From contig RMBW01000004.1 of assembly GCA_004009845.1 (NCBI GenBank), positions 310,001 to 374,000 of the forward strand: a DNA stretch of 64,000 bases, given 5' to 3'. How positions within the stretch are numbered: the first letter of the stretch is position 1; the number at the start of each line of letters is the position of its first letter. Shown here piece after piece: positions 35,587-47,593 of this stretch. Below the pieces are notes generated by a model, which saw only the letters and a list, made by a program, of their open reading frames with translations, was not told the DNA's origin and did not search any database. Made by a program: the position numbers and the translations under genes. This DNA is from Davidsoniella eucalypti (Eukaryota; Ascomycota; Sordariomycetes; Microascales; Ceratocystidaceae).

Positions 35587-38500
35587 TTATAGGTTGATCA
35601 GATCAACTTCGTCAAAGTCAGGCGGATTGCGTCCATAAACCACGCGAGTTTTGGAATCTAGCGCAGTACCGGCGTTGCTGGCAGGCAAATAATCACTTAG
35701 ATTTTGCATCTGGCGAATCTCGTCATCGCTGACACCGATATCGTCACGGGGCAACCACACAGTTGGTCTACGGGCACGTAGCGCATAATGCAAAAAGGCA
35801 TAGCGGACAAGCACGTCACGCTCCTCGGAAGCCAGATCCTCGATTTCGTCGTGGTAGCCTACAAAGAGAGCCTCGCCAATGTTTCGCTGTGCTTCCATAT
35901 CCTTGTGCTTCTGGGTCTTGCGGTATTCTGCGGCGCTAGCGCGGACTTTGCCCAGTGTCAACGCACGTCCAGCCCGGCTGTCGTTAGCCCAGGTGCCGAT
36001 ACGCTTAACAGGGCTGATCGAGGCTGTCACCGAGCGTCGTATCTTCTTGAGTTCGATGTCATCTTCTTCGTTGGAACGTTCGCCGGGTGCAAGCATGGGG
36101 TACGAGTCATCGCCGTTGTCATTGTCGCCATCGTCGCTGGCGATGCCGAGGCGCTTGTTCTGCGCTCTCTGGAAAGCTTCATCGCGGATAACTGCCTCAT
36201 CCTCATAGGTTATGGGAAGGTACCGCAGAAGGGGACCGAAAGAGCGGTTCATTAGGATTTGGAATAGAGCCGTGAGACCCAATACCACAAGCATGACAAT
36301 ACCGTGCTCGGTGCACGATGCTTCACCATCGCCATCAACGGCAATGAAGAACAACCCAGCAAGGCAAAGCTCCATGACGTAGAGACCAGTAAAGGTCTGG
36401 TTAATGGCACGCGGGTACAAGATACCACCAGTGTCGATAGCAAAGCGGTTGACGTAAAGCATCGAGTAACGCTGGGCGATCCAGAACAGACTGAAAGTAA
36501 TGATAGCAAACAGAGAGATCAGGGGCGCAACAATAGCGTAGACCAAGGCAATACAGGCAAAGTTGGTATAGACCGGGAAGAAGGAGCCCCAACTGACATT
36601 GGAAAGGGTCACGTTTCTGGTCCACTTGTCACGGGCGGTCGAATCAAACAGCCGAGCAATGAGATACCAGCCAGCAAGAGCACCGACCTGAAGCAGAGTA
36701 CCAGACGAGGTTGATAGGGCCTGCAGGATCATGTAACTGAAAAAGTAGTTGGCGGATTTGGGCAGGTTCTCGGCTAGAAGAGACAAGATTGACGTTGGGT
36801 CTTTGGTCAAGCCTTGAAGATTGGCAAGCAGTTCATCGGCGCTGGCAGCAAAGAATGACGCCACGGACACAATGAGGAAAACTGTGACAAACAGGAAGAT
36901 GAAATAGGAGCGCTGGACAAACTCGGCTTTCTGAGCGCCGGTCTTGGCGCCCTTGACCGTGGCTAAGAAGTCGAGAATCATGGGGACCAAGATCAGCAGA
37001 ATGGCAAGCAGAACGGTGGGCAGCACACCAACAATGGAACTAGAGATCTTGCGCATGTTTTCGGTGGCAATGAGAAAGCCCAGCCAGTGGAACTGGTTCA
37101 CCAGAGAGTCAATCTGGCCCAGAGACGCCGTGAAGGCAATTGGGATGGTCCAGAACATGATCATAGCTCCAACAGCAATGGTTACCAGTGCTGTACGCGC
37201 CCACTCTTGCCACCATGGGATAGCCATGTTGTCCCAGATGACATCCCGAGGCGAAACCTCATTGATACGGGGAGCCATCTGCTTGGGTACGTGATGGATA
37301 GCAGACTGGCAGGCCATGTGCGCGGCAACCTGGTGGTTGAATTGGATGAATGCCGAGTTCATCAGTGGGTATCGTTCGGGGTGCTTCTGGTCTTCTTCGA
37401 TCTCCATGTTGAGGCGTGCCAGCTCAGCGCGGCACCAGTCAATAGTGTCGACCTTCTTGTTGATCAGCGGCAGGCCAGGTAGGAAATCCGGGGTCCACGT
37501 GAAAATAGGTAGTCTGTGCGTTGGGCGATGCTTCTTCTTAAGCCACTTCTCCCAAGCTGCAGCAGGTACCTCGGCACCCTCCTTTGGGGTGTTGTTCTTT
37601 AGTGGGCTCGGATAATCTAGATCGGCAACGTCGATTGACATGAGCTGGAAAGTCCACAGCAATCGGCGCCAGGCAGGGACATCAAGATCGGTCTTCTCTT
37701 CGCGCTCAGCGCTCTGGGGAACTGGCGAAGCATAGCTACCCTCAGGAGGCTTCCAAAACTCCCAGAAACGAGGCTTCTCCTTGCTGTACATGTCATCGAT
37801 ATTATCAACCCGGCGGACAGTATTGCCGTAGGCAGCAGGTGCCGGTTCTTCTTGGCTCTGAACTCGGAACGTCGAATCCTGTGACGGACTAGGAGAATGG
37901 AAGGACGGATAGAAATCAGGGCTGCGGGTGCGGCGGCCACCAGAGGGATCGTAATCATCGGGAGAGTCTATCACAGTGAAGCCGTTGGTGTTGTCAATGG
38001 TGCTATCCATGCCGTGGCCAACAGCTTTGATGCCGTGGCCAGTCTTCTGCACTCCACCCACGATACCCCCACCGACTTTACCAACACCGCCAACAATGCC
38101 ACCACCGACTTTGCCGACACCACCAATGACACCGCGACCGACCTTGGACAAGCCAGAGACAAACTTCTTGGGGCTAGTGCTATCAGCAATGCTAAGACGC
38201 TTCCGGGCCTTGCTAACCGCATCAGCCACATCGTCATCGGCAGCACTAGTATTGGCAACGGTCTCAACGCCATCGGTGTTTTCGGCACGGCGCTGGGCGT
38301 CGTCATCTTCCTGGGCGCGGCGAGCGGCCAGTTCTTCCTTGGAAGGGCCCTTCTGACGCTGCTTCTTACGCAGTTTCTTCTCTTCCTTGGCGTGCTGTTT
38401 CATCTGAGCTTCCTTGGCTTTCTTGATCAGTTCCGTCTCGGCGCACTCGAGCATGCTATTTATCGAGTCACGCTCATGAACTTTGTTAAGTAGAGCCGTA

Positions 38501-39618
38501 AGATCACGGTTCAGCCAGATGTTTCTGATACCGCCAGGGAACACATCAAAAAGACCACGAAGAGCATCCTCACTCAGCCACTTGGCGGGGATTGAGTTGA
38601 CCAGGATAGTGGTTGCCGAAGCCCTCAAACGATGTTCGGCACTGGTCAGGTAGTCCTGGCGCAGCTTGATGTACACACGCATTTCGAAATAGAATACAGT
38701 GCAGACCCAGATCACAACGCAGATGGCGAGAGCTAGGTGCACTCCGTAGCGGTTGGTGTTTTCGGGCTTGACATTACCCCAAGCGAGTGTGTCTAGACCG
38801 GTCACGGCACTGCTATTATTGGCATCTGCCTTTTCGTTGATGTCCTGGCCCTTGCCATCAATGTAGTTCAAGGGGATCAGGATAGGAATAACAATGAAAG
38901 CAATGGGGATGAAAATGACGAGCAGGGTCTTGAGATAGCGAAGGAAAAAGTAGGCGTCCAGGCCACATTTGTTGATGATTTCACGGTCCTTGAAAGACAT
39001 GAGGGCTATGATCATGCCCCATGGCGTTCTTGGTGGCGCCTCGGTGCGCTCACGCTCAGGCACGAGATAAGTTTTTGGTTTACTGGTGGCAATGTCCTGT
39101 TAGTAGTTGTTATTGTATAGTTCTTGGTGTGCTCTAAAGGTGGCGACTCCAACAAAGTAGGCCAGTACATTGCATTGTTCAGTCGTTTCCGGGGTGTCGA
39201 CGTTTTTGGGTTTTAAGTGCACTGGCGAGATAGAACTAATTGTAGAGGATGCAGAACACTAAAAAGACAAGAAACCCTTAAAGATTCAAGGGTGACAGGG
39301 AGGCGCAACTCTAAAGATCGGGCATCTAAAAGAGGAAACTTACAAAATGCGCGCAAGACGATTACGCAGTAATAGGAAGAGGCCGACCTGAACAGAAAAA
39401 ATGACTATCGAGACTACCAACGCCGTCAGGAACGAATTCAGACTGACGCCGGAGAGCTTCTGAGCACTACCTGATTCACCGTCGACATTATCGGCAGATG
39501 AAACAGAAGAGGACGAAGCTCGTGGCAATATCTTTGCCTCGGTGAGTGTTGCATAGCCAGCAGCAACGAATCGCCTAGCCAGCGAGTCGCTGACCGGGCT
39601 CGGCAAAAGCCCCGCCAT
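35587..39618 (-). CDS. Csc1/RSN1-type osmosensitive calcium-permeable cation channel
   Basis: Member of the OSCA/TMEM63/Csc1 (DUF221) family, plasma-membrane or endomembrane mechanosensitive channels; closest in layout to yeast Rsn1/Phm7. Two exons on the minus strand, 39344-39618 and 35587-39082, 1,256 residues. The 261-nt intron has TACTAAC followed 14 nt later by CCAG, and splicing gives RLARI-FKPKTYLVPERERT, a family hallmark. Membrane segments: near residue 62-85, 146-167, 205-228 and a cluster of 7-8 between about 720 and 1050. The cytosolic RNA-recognition-like part lies at 240-300 and 600-700. An extra 300-residue linker (about 310-600) holds a Gly-rich tandem repeat. The family norm is 780-1,000, so this one is long because of that linker. 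Confidence 0.92.
38030..38140 (-). repeat. Glycine-rich 13-residue tandem repeat in the channel linker
   Basis: Within the channel gene, the unit VGGVGKVGGGI occurs in consecutive near-identical copies, preceded by GVIGGVGKVG and followed by a degenerate copy GGVQKTGHGI. The DNA copies differ at several third positions, so the repeat is not brand new. It lies in the predicted cytoplasmic linker. Confidence 0.8.
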
Positions 39619-42600
39619 GGTAGCAGCGAAATGGCGCTGTGGGAAAGATAAGGCGTACTAAGTGACGGCGGTTGGTCGGCAGTAGAAGATGGGTTGGGAA
39701 GTGGTATTATAAGCCGCCAGAAGGGCTTTCGTCTCTATATGCCTGTAGAGCACAAAGCTGAAATATAGATATAGCGCAATGGGCGGACGATATATCTTGG
39801 TTGCAGATTCAAAGAGGAGAAGCCCCTGAGTGCGAAACGGCTTCGATGCGATCGGTGCTCTAGTTGAAAAGCAGAGGACAGCAACAGAGACAAGGCAAGA
39901 CTATCTATAGGAGTCGAGCGGAGCGCAGAAGCGAAAGGCAGCCGAAAGATGGTGCGAGACAATACCAGGTGTGGACGTGGGATGTGCGAATAGGTGCGTG
40001 GGTGGCAGTTCGACGCAGTATAAAGAAACAGAAGCTGGACAAAGACCAGGCAGGCTGGGGTTTTCCTCCAACAGACACCGGAGAAGACGACAGCGGGCCG
40101 GATGAAAGGACAGAGGGACTAAATAGGTGGGCGTTCAGCTCTCTTTGAAGCCCTGTGTGAAGCCCTTTGTGAAGATGAAGGCCTAGTGATAGACACTGCA
40201 AAGTACAGCGTAGCACACGACCAAGTCCAGCGCAGAAATTTGCCAGGCCGCAATCACAAAAACAGACAAGGCGGGAAAACAGCAATATTAGGTGGACCAG
40301 ATATTAGGAATACGGAACAAAGGTCGGTCGTCGTCGCAGGAGTTGTGTATTTTATGGTACAGGCGAATAGTAAGGGACGGAGATTGTATGAGTAAACATC
40401 AACCAGAGATTGAGAAAGAAAGAAACAAACCAACAAGAGGGCGTCGCACAACAAGCGGCGATGACGACTGTATAAGAGCACAGAAAAATACAGAGGATTA
40501 AAAAGAAGAATAAAAAGAAAATATAAACGACGGGAAAAGAAGCCCAGCACGAAGAGGAAAGAGGAACAAGACGATAGCCAAAAAATGGGCATTGCATTGA
40601 ATCCAGGGCAGGAGCAGCGGTGGACTGGCGGCCAGGGCAAGAGCCAGTCCAGACAGGGGCAGTTGCTGCTAGTAATTCAGCAATCAGTTACTACCTGTTA
40701 CAGCGCATGCCCTGTTCGGTCTTGGACGGCAGCGATTCGCTCTTTAGTCGTTAAGACGGCAAGCACAGGCCGAGCGCTCTGTTGTTCCTCCTATTTAGTG
40801 CTGCTTTGAGTTGTTGACCCTGCTAGCCAACGGTCTATTGGCGATAGCTGCATAGACTATAGCATACATATATACTCAGTTACCAGATGGATCTTGCTTT
40901 GTTTCAATCTTGACGTCTTGGTTCAGCCTTCCCTGGTACCGACAGGAGAAGCCGTCCACGGGCCAAAATCTGTCACCTCGCTTTACGGAAGTTTTTCTCT
41001 CTTCCTTTGGCACGATTTGCGTGCTGCCCGGCTTCTTCGATCACCTACTACGCGATTCTCTGGATCTTCATTCTCTTGGTGTCCTCCTTATCAACCCGAA
41101 TATCTCTTCCTGGATATGGCAGTCTTGCAATCAAAGATACCATCGTTATGCTACAAAGGCATGCAACCGCTGGCGCTTGACTGCGCATCATGTTGCAGAA
41201 TGTATCGCCTTGATACAGATCGATTGGCTGCTGAATAGCCCTGGCTTTCAATCCCCCGGCTACTACGTTCAAAGCCGCAGACCGTCAGCCACTAAGTAGC
41301 TGTCTTTCACGTCGTTTCTTTGTACTGTATCGGGCTGCCGTGAACCCTTGAACCGCCTTGTCGGTATACCACCAACTCTCCGACTTGATAATTATGCTGG
41401 GCGGTGTCTTTGTGCTCATTATTTTTACTCATTCTACTCATTTCTTTGTCAACATGAAGCCGACTTACAGCTTTATCTACTATGCTAGCTGGCCCCGGAG
41501 CTTCTCCTAGACTCCCTAATTCGCTACCCATAAAAACTTTACCATGAAGATCATTGAAAGAAAGTGGCTCTTTAGACTCGCTTAACCTCGTGCGTTCAGC
41601 GAACAAGAGGATTTAGACGGTGGCGCCAGAGGGGCAGCGGCAAAGGGAAAAGGCACGGCTAAGACTCCAATGCAGGCAAGATCCCTACAGAGACACATGA
41701 TAATCAAGTCCCTCCATCCTGAGCACACACCACAACTCACATTGGCCATATTGATCGCCGCTATTGCCCGCTTGCTCGGATCGCCCTTCAAGAGCATGCC
41801 GGGATGTTCTCATATTATAGTGGCAGTTCGCTGTCTATCCCTTCTTTTCAGCTTCACAGACGTCACTACCGGATATCTACTGCCCTTTCCCCTCATCTGC
41901 GACTGTTGACTGATCCTGTCCATTAGTAATTATGACGTCTTCGTTGCCGCACTACATAAGTCACCACTGTCCGTTTATCTGAAGATGAACCCGCCCTGCA
42001 GGAAAAGAATTGGTAAGAAACTAAGCAGATCTGGTCCAAACATCACCACCCGTTTACTTCAAGATTTCTCATCTCATCATCCCATGTTCATGTTAATTCA
42101 CTACACTATCATGATCAAGCATACAGATTACTACCGTCATCTTCAATCACCCATTTTCTAATCTTCTGGGCATACACACACATACAGTACATAAAAACCC
42201 TCAAGAAATTAGGTACTCTATGGATCCATGTCATGTAGAATCAACTACTTGAACGTTTTAAACCATTCATCCACTGATAGTAGGTTTAAAAATGATGGCG
42301 GTACATGTACATGTATGTATTCTAATCATGAAGAGGCCAACCATATTATCGCCATGCCGTGGGTCAGGCGTCAATATATTTTTACCAGCGAATCAAAGGC
42401 ATCGTAGATACATCATCATTTGTTTTGTTTTCTATACTGCCAATCAGTAACTACAAACACAATGCCTAAGGAAAACTTCCCACTAAATCTTATCCCTAGA
42501 AAGGGCTGCATGTCTATAAGTGAAAACCATACAATCTACCGTGTGGATTTTTCACATGATGGTTCGCGGGGCGGATAACATCGTCTTCTGATTGGCCAAT

Positions 42601-44058
42601 ACCTTGTTTTTTTACCATATTCATTGGCTCTCAGTCGTCGTTGGTCTTGACTTGACCTTCAAGATGAGTTGCTCTAAATTTCTCAATTTCTACAGCCACT
42701 TTATTACTACATTGACCATGAAACCTCAAAAGCTAAGAGGGAAAATTGAAATCTTCAGTCAGCAGTAGATTTGTAATAGTTATATGACCTGGTTCTGCCT
42801 ATTGGGGTGAGTCGATGACAACTCTTCTTTCTTTTTGAAATAAACAAGTCTAAAGTCATCCAAGCCATAAAAAGGATATGTTAGTAAACACTCAGAGCCT
42901 GTCGGGGTTTTTCTTGGTGAAGTAGTATCACAGCCCTTACTACAGTATGTATCCAACTAAACACTCTATTTGTAACTACACTGTGCCCTCTTTGTATTCT
43001 AGTTACTCCGAGTGTCAGCCTCATAGTGCTTGATATCAAGATATTGGACTTCAACCTCGACTTAGAAGTCATTGAGAACCAACTAATAGGCATATATTGA
43101 AGACACCGGATACAATAACCACCTCCACTTTTTGCTACTTCTTGATCTTGGACTTGGCTTTTTCATTGTTCTCAATTCCTAACTGCAGTGACTACTAAGT
43201 AAATATTGATGTAGGCTATGATACACCCTTTTAACTTGCTACTCTATACATGAAGAATAATACTAATTATCATTCAATTTGCTGTCTGGATAGTCACCTC
43301 CAGTGTTTAATGTCAGTTTGGGCTCTTTCTGGATACACAGTCATGAAGAACTCAGATGATTCGCTGAGAGACACATCCTGTTTCAAGTCTGTCCTGGGAC
43401 TGTTTCACCGTGTCGCGGCTTCCTTCTCACAGGCCAAATTGCACCTACAGACACACTCTAGTATAGAAAGATAATGGTCTATTATTTCTGTGGCACTGTT
43501 GATAATAGGCAGCAATATCAACGAAAATCAGAGCAAAAATGGCAAGTCAACTCAAGCTTTACCCAGTGGCTCGAGTCGTTCTAGAAGACCTTTTCTTTGT
43601 TCTCTCTTTTCAGCCCACAATTTCACATATAGTTGGTTAGTAGCTACTTACACATGTATATCGATATGTAAGTATATGCATGTACATCATATATCTAAGA
43701 AACGTCAGCCGCGTTCCCGCCTTCCAGAATCTTGGCAGTTCTTCTGAAGATAACTAACAAATACTATAAAAAGAATTCAAAGAAATATCAAAGAAAGGTA
43801 TAGGCGAACGGACCGAGCCCTCATTGTTCACCTACACCTAAAAACAAGCGCGCTTTGGCCCCATAGAAGAAAAACTATAGGCTACGAATAAACCCTTGGA
43901 GGCGCTTCTTCCGGGCCCCAGAGATACGCAGGGTAGACAAGCGACCAATAACAATAACAATTATTATAAGCCAAAGAAGCCTGAATAAGGAAACTTTTAA
44001 TTTACAAGCCGTTTTTTTTTAATTTACAGTCTAGCAGATTACAAAAAACATATTTAGG
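39619..44058. other. 4.4-kb gene-poor stretch
   Basis: Upstream of the channel gene. From 39619 to about 41300 the DNA has mixed composition with many short frames that resemble no protein; from 41900 on it is AT-rich. No splice-consistent exons, RNA genes or repeats could be supported. Confidence 0.4.
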
Positions 44059-44325
44059 AACTCAAAATATAATGTACCCCATACTAAGGCTGCCAGCTGG
44101 CAAAGTGCCGTCAAAAATGTGTAGCACAATAAAAACGAAAAGATTAGACTAGGAATACTGAAAAATATACATAAGGTCTACCTTGATTCACTAGCGTCGC
44201 AACACTTGGCTATGATAATTCGATAATACGTTTTCAAGAATGACAAAGTAAAAGTTTCTTTGGAACAATTTGATAATACTTTGGCAGCTGGCAGCCTTAG
44301 TATGGGGTACATTGTATTTTGAGAT
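44059..44325. repeat. Fold-back element (possible MITE) with 48-bp inverted arms
   Basis: The left arm (44059-44106) contains TGTACCCCATACTAAGGCTG and then CCAGCTGGCAAAGT. The right arm (44278-44325) is its reverse complement with only three mismatches that I can count. The interior is 171 bp and AT-rich with no coding potential. Target-site duplications are not evident. Size and structure fit a miniature inverted-repeat element. Confidence 0.75.
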
Positions 44326-44517
44326 ATGGTATTTGGGTATACGCACTATAGGAGAAAACTATTCTACACCACCTTTCATATTTGGCACACCGCTTCCAAA
44401 AAAAAGAAAACCAAGCCTGAACACCACTAACTTTTGTAATATTTTGAAGTATATTTTGAAGTTAAATAGACTGGCCAACTAAAAAAACCATCAACTCACA
44501 ATCTTTCAACAATCAAC

Positions 44518-45071
44518 TTGAAATCTTTTTATCATACCACTGGAGATCTGAGTGACTTGACTGAAAGTATCGAGCAGCTCCTAGAAAATATATATTTGTC
44601 TTATAGGTGGCAAGTAGCAGACCAAAGAGTGAAACTAAGAAGTACTCATTACTCTTCGGCATGGCTAGGGACCCTTAATCATGAGGTACAATTGTGTTGA
44701 CCTTCTTACAACACAACATAAACAAGTTCCCCTCTCAAGATACTCCAAGCCACAACGGATATCCAAAGGGTTAGCTAAACCGCAGCCTTGTTCTGGTCGC
44801 TTTCGTTTGCAATTTGGCTTGCCATGTAATGCAGGGAAAAGAAACTCTTAAGAGAGGACACTGACCCGGTTTATTGGCTGGACCAAGATGCTGCTTTGGT
44901 TGATTCTCTTTTGAGAATCGTTGAGCCAGATATCGTTGGAGGTCGTAAAGGTAAACCTAAAGGCGCTCCCAATTCATGTAATATTCTTCATGTAACTATT
45001 ATTTTAGAACTAGTTCTTTTTTGTATTTCATTAGTGTTTGTCAAGCTCACTAGATTAGGGTTTACAGCCTA
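44518..45071 (+). pseudogene. MULE transposase C-terminal relic (SWIM finger region)
   Basis: Three consecutive frames read like one protein broken by two frameshifts. 44518-44700: a helical stretch LTESIEQLLENIYLSYRWQV. 44702-44848: an arm ending CSGRFRLQFGLPCNAGK, which fits the SWIM zinc-finger pattern (CxC..FGLPCxH) with the second Cys changed to Gly and the His lost. 44842-45071: REDTDPVYWLDQDAALV and then GGRKGKPKGAPNS, like the basic tail found at the end of fungal Mutator-like transposases. Assignment is by eye and rests mainly on the SWIM-like block. It may belong to the same family as the two short MULEs, but terminal repeats are not seen around it. Confidence 0.5.
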
Positions 45072-45381
45072 GTTATAGGGTCAGACCCATGGCTCTACAA
45101 ACATGTCGTCATCTAAAACTACGATTTTTTGGGCATCATGCAAGATTGAGGGGCAGTTTTTCAAAAAGCCGGCAGAAAACAATACGGGTACGAAACCCTA
45201 GGAGGCATTTCCTAATTAGGACAAGCGAGTTTTCTCTTATACCCCAATAGTTCCTGGACATGTTTTGAAGTCCCAAGTATCTTTTCCAGGTGATCTCTGC
45301 TAGAGCCTGTAGATTAAGAAAACACAGCCTGTAAATTAAAAGTTCCCTTGGATAAGCGGCGCTTGTAGTTGATAAGCTATT

Positions 45382-45400
45382 ATGTACGAGCTACATATTT
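45382..45400. repeat. Left target-site duplication of LINE copy C
   Basis: ATGTACGAGCTACATATTT, repeated without mismatch at 46271-46289, bracketing LINE copy C. Confidence 0.9.
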
Positions 45401-46270
45401 GTATTTGTTATTATTAACGAGCGCGGGGGAGTCGAGCCAATAAAATTGGGACGCGGCTCCCACCCATCACCTTAAGGGACATGCGCACGCTGTCTATCTA
45501 CTAACTACTTGTGTACCTAGCTTCTAAACACAGGGTGTGGTAGAACCCTGTATAACCCTAGTGGTTATAGAGGGGACCATCACTATGGTGTGTGACTAGG
45601 GTCACTGCTACAATGTAACAATTATAAGATAATGAACGGTGGGCGCTGTGCAGCGGAGTCCCCACCTAAAGGAGGCCGAAGAGGGCACAAGTCTTCAAGA
45701 AATTGTGTCTTTCGGAGGAAGGTTGCGAGCCGAAGCGCACCCTGCGGAGTCCCAAGAACAAAGTCCAGAGTTCCGAGGCTGCGGTTGCGACCCGCGAAGG
45801 AGTATCTATGCCGGGCTATAGGGCACCTTATGAAATGGATGGGGCTCTTTGGGAGCCCACAGGCACATGAGACATGTGCATCAGTGTGTTGGAACTTTTC
45901 GTGATAGGCCTTGAAGTCGCCATGTTGAGTTCGACACTGAAGTAAGAACCCGAGATGTCGTCTGTTAAGACGGAGCTCATCGGGAGGGCCCTTAGGCCAT
46001 GGAATCTCCAGTTCCCTATAAAGGGGTGGAGCTACTCTCTGCCACCATTCGACGGCTTTAAGTTGGAACCGTCGTTTGACGGCTCTCTTGGCACCTGCGA
46101 GCGACGCCTTCGGGTAGTCGGGCGCGTGAAGGCAGGCTTCTTTAGCGAGGGTATCAGCTTGTTCATTTCCCTCGATTCCAATGTGCCCAGGGCACCAAAG
46201 AACTCGGACTCGGCCCGGTCTGCCGGGGAGCGAGATTCTTCGAAGTGGCCAAGCAGCAGCGAGTCGCCGG
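45401..46270 (-). mobile_element. 5'-truncated Tad-like LINE, copy C
   Basis: An 870-bp minus-strand insertion bounded by perfect 19-bp direct repeats (45382-45400, 46271-46289). The 3' end is on the left, with an A/T-rich tail region (GTATTTGTTATTATTAA on the plus strand). The body encodes the last part of a LINE ORF2. It was inserted into the junction between the target and tail of copy A, so it is younger than A, and its reading frame is still open. Confidence 0.85.
45622..46262 (-). pseudogene. LINE ORF2 C-terminal part (half RNase H plus zinc motif), copy C
   Basis: An open frame of about 213 codons without a start codon, truncated at its 5' side by incomplete reverse transcription. It opens with VLWCPGHIGIEGNEQADTLA, the last catalytic block of RNase H (the final Asp in QADTLA). 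It continues through LYRELEIPWPKG and LGFLLQCRTQHGDFKAYH to the C-terminal CxC...H...C motif CACGLPKSPIHFIRC, and ends at TAA (45622-45624). It is uninterrupted, which with the perfect duplications suggests a recent insertion. Confidence 0.8.
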
Positions 46271-46289
46271 ATGTACGAGCTACATATTT
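46271..46289. repeat. Right target-site duplication of LINE copy C
   Basis: Identical to 45382-45400. It is also the target-and-tail junction of LINE copy A, which starts immediately after. Confidence 0.9.
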
Positions 46290-47420
46290 ATTTATTTATA
46301 ATTTTACGTCTTTATGTATCACGTGGATCCGACCCTAGTGGATCATTAGACGTCGACTGACCCTAATAGCCCTTGAAGAACTCATAGTAGAGGTCCAGAA
46401 ATTTACAAAAGAAAAAACAGAAAAATAGAAACGAGCAATGCAACGGATCAGAGATAGCCAACCTAAACTTCCCCCCTTTAGTTCTCCGGGTTAGGGGCGC
46501 ATATCTACAAAGAAGTTTGTCTCCTTGATGAATTTGCAGAAATCAATCTCCTTGTTGTGTGGTTAGGGTATTGTCTATGGTGCTGTGAAACGTTTGCCCT
46601 TCCAGCAGAAGAAGTGTAGTGAGTCCTTCCTTTTCCCACAAAAACATGAATCTGTGAAGTTTGCATGGTGTAGGCGAAGGTGGTAGTACACAAAGTCTCC
46701 GTGGTGTGATCGGGTGGCCAGCAGCCGGCCCAGTGTCTTCCTTGGGAGAGACAGTTCAAAGGGGTCCTGAGGCTTGCAGAAAGTCCCAGGTCTTTGTAAG
46801 TTGTCGGGGCAGAGGATGTCCACCAGTCGGTGTACTCCTCCTGAAGCCGACTCCGAGCAGCCCGTTTGACATGAGCAATGGAGGGAGGCAAGTTTGGAGG
46901 TGAAGGTAAAGTAGTGCCTTCCTTGGCCAGAGTATCTGCTATCTCATTGCTAGGTACACCAATGTGTCCAGGGACCCAGATTGGGGTGAATTGTCCAGCT
47001 TTGACATGGCGACACCGCCGTCTATCCGGCCAAGTTCGGGCCAGAGAGTGGAACTCTAAGATCTGGGCTTGGCTGGTGTCTGTTGGCGCGGAGCCGTGAA
47101 GGAGGCAAGCATATGCTGCTTGGTTGTCAATAACAACATGAATGTTCTTTTGGAGATGTGTGCATGGAGCCTGAAGGGCCAATTTCAGGCCATTCAGGGC
47201 ACTCACTATCTCGGTATCAAAGACTTCATGATTCTTCCCTAGGGATCCTCGTTGTCTATCAACTAGCCAGTTACGTTGACATGTGGCAAATCCCCATCCA
47301 GTTCGTCCATCTTCCAGTTTTGATCCGTCAGAGTATACCATGATGTCCATGCTGTTGGTGAGTTTACGTAGCTTAGATTGATCAAAGTTCTCTTTGGTGA
47401 GTAGAAGGGAGGGGGATCTT
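46290..47420 (-). mobile_element. 5'-truncated Tad-like LINE, copy A
   Basis: A minus-strand LINE remnant of about 1.1 kb. Its 3' end is on the left: a short TTTA-type tail, then TTTTACGTCTTTATG and CACGTGGATCCGACCCTAG, a 3' untranslated sequence shared closely with copy B. It codes for RNase H and the C-terminal domain. The right boundary is set where the open frame stops in a GATGATGATG/TTTATTTATAG tract that looks like another LINE tail. Confidence 0.75.
46505..47420 (-). pseudogene. LINE ORF2 RNase H and C-terminal domain, frameshifted, copy A
   Basis: RNase H fold with all four acidic residues visible: Asp in MVYSDGSKLEDG, Glu in FDTEIVSALNGL, Asp in HVVIDNQAAYACLL, Asp in NEIADTLAKEG, together with WVPGHIGVPSN. 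After YKDLGLSA the frame changes near 46760-46770. The true continuation is in another frame (KPQDPFELSLPRKTLGRLLA, then the CFCGKRKDSLHFFC zinc motif, about 46575-46765). The first frame carries on to 46505 as nonsense. So this copy is dead by truncation and a frameshift. The frame is open leftwards of any Met, as expected for truncation. Confidence 0.85.
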
Positions 47421-47577
47421 GGGGAACAATGATGATGATGATTTTATTTATAGTCTAGAGATTTATCTAAGAGCTCCTTTTCGACTCCGGGCGAAGCCGT
47501 GTTTTCTGGCACCAATTTTCTATGTTCCTGGTATCTGGGACTGCTCAGACTAGTCTGGCATCCCTTTTATATCTTGG
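47421..47577 (-). mobile_element. Probable LINE 3'-end fragment D
   Basis: About 157 bp between copies A and B. Its left edge is GATGATGATGATTTTATTTATAG, resembling a minus-strand LINE tail, followed by sequence without coding content and without clear similarity to the A and B 3' ends. It might instead be pre-insertion host DNA. Confidence 0.35.
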
Positions 47578-47593
47578 GAAACAAGCTACATAT
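47578..47593. repeat. Left target-site duplication of LINE-like copy B
   Basis: GAAACAAGCTACATAT, repeated exactly at 48754-48769. It shares AGCTACATAT with the duplications of copy C. Confidence 0.88.

Noticed and set aside
47421..47450. GATGATGATG tract as an ordinary microsatellite
   Set aside because: Its position exactly where copy A's open frame ends, followed by TTTATTTATAG, fits a LINE tail better, so it was noted as fragment D with low confidence.
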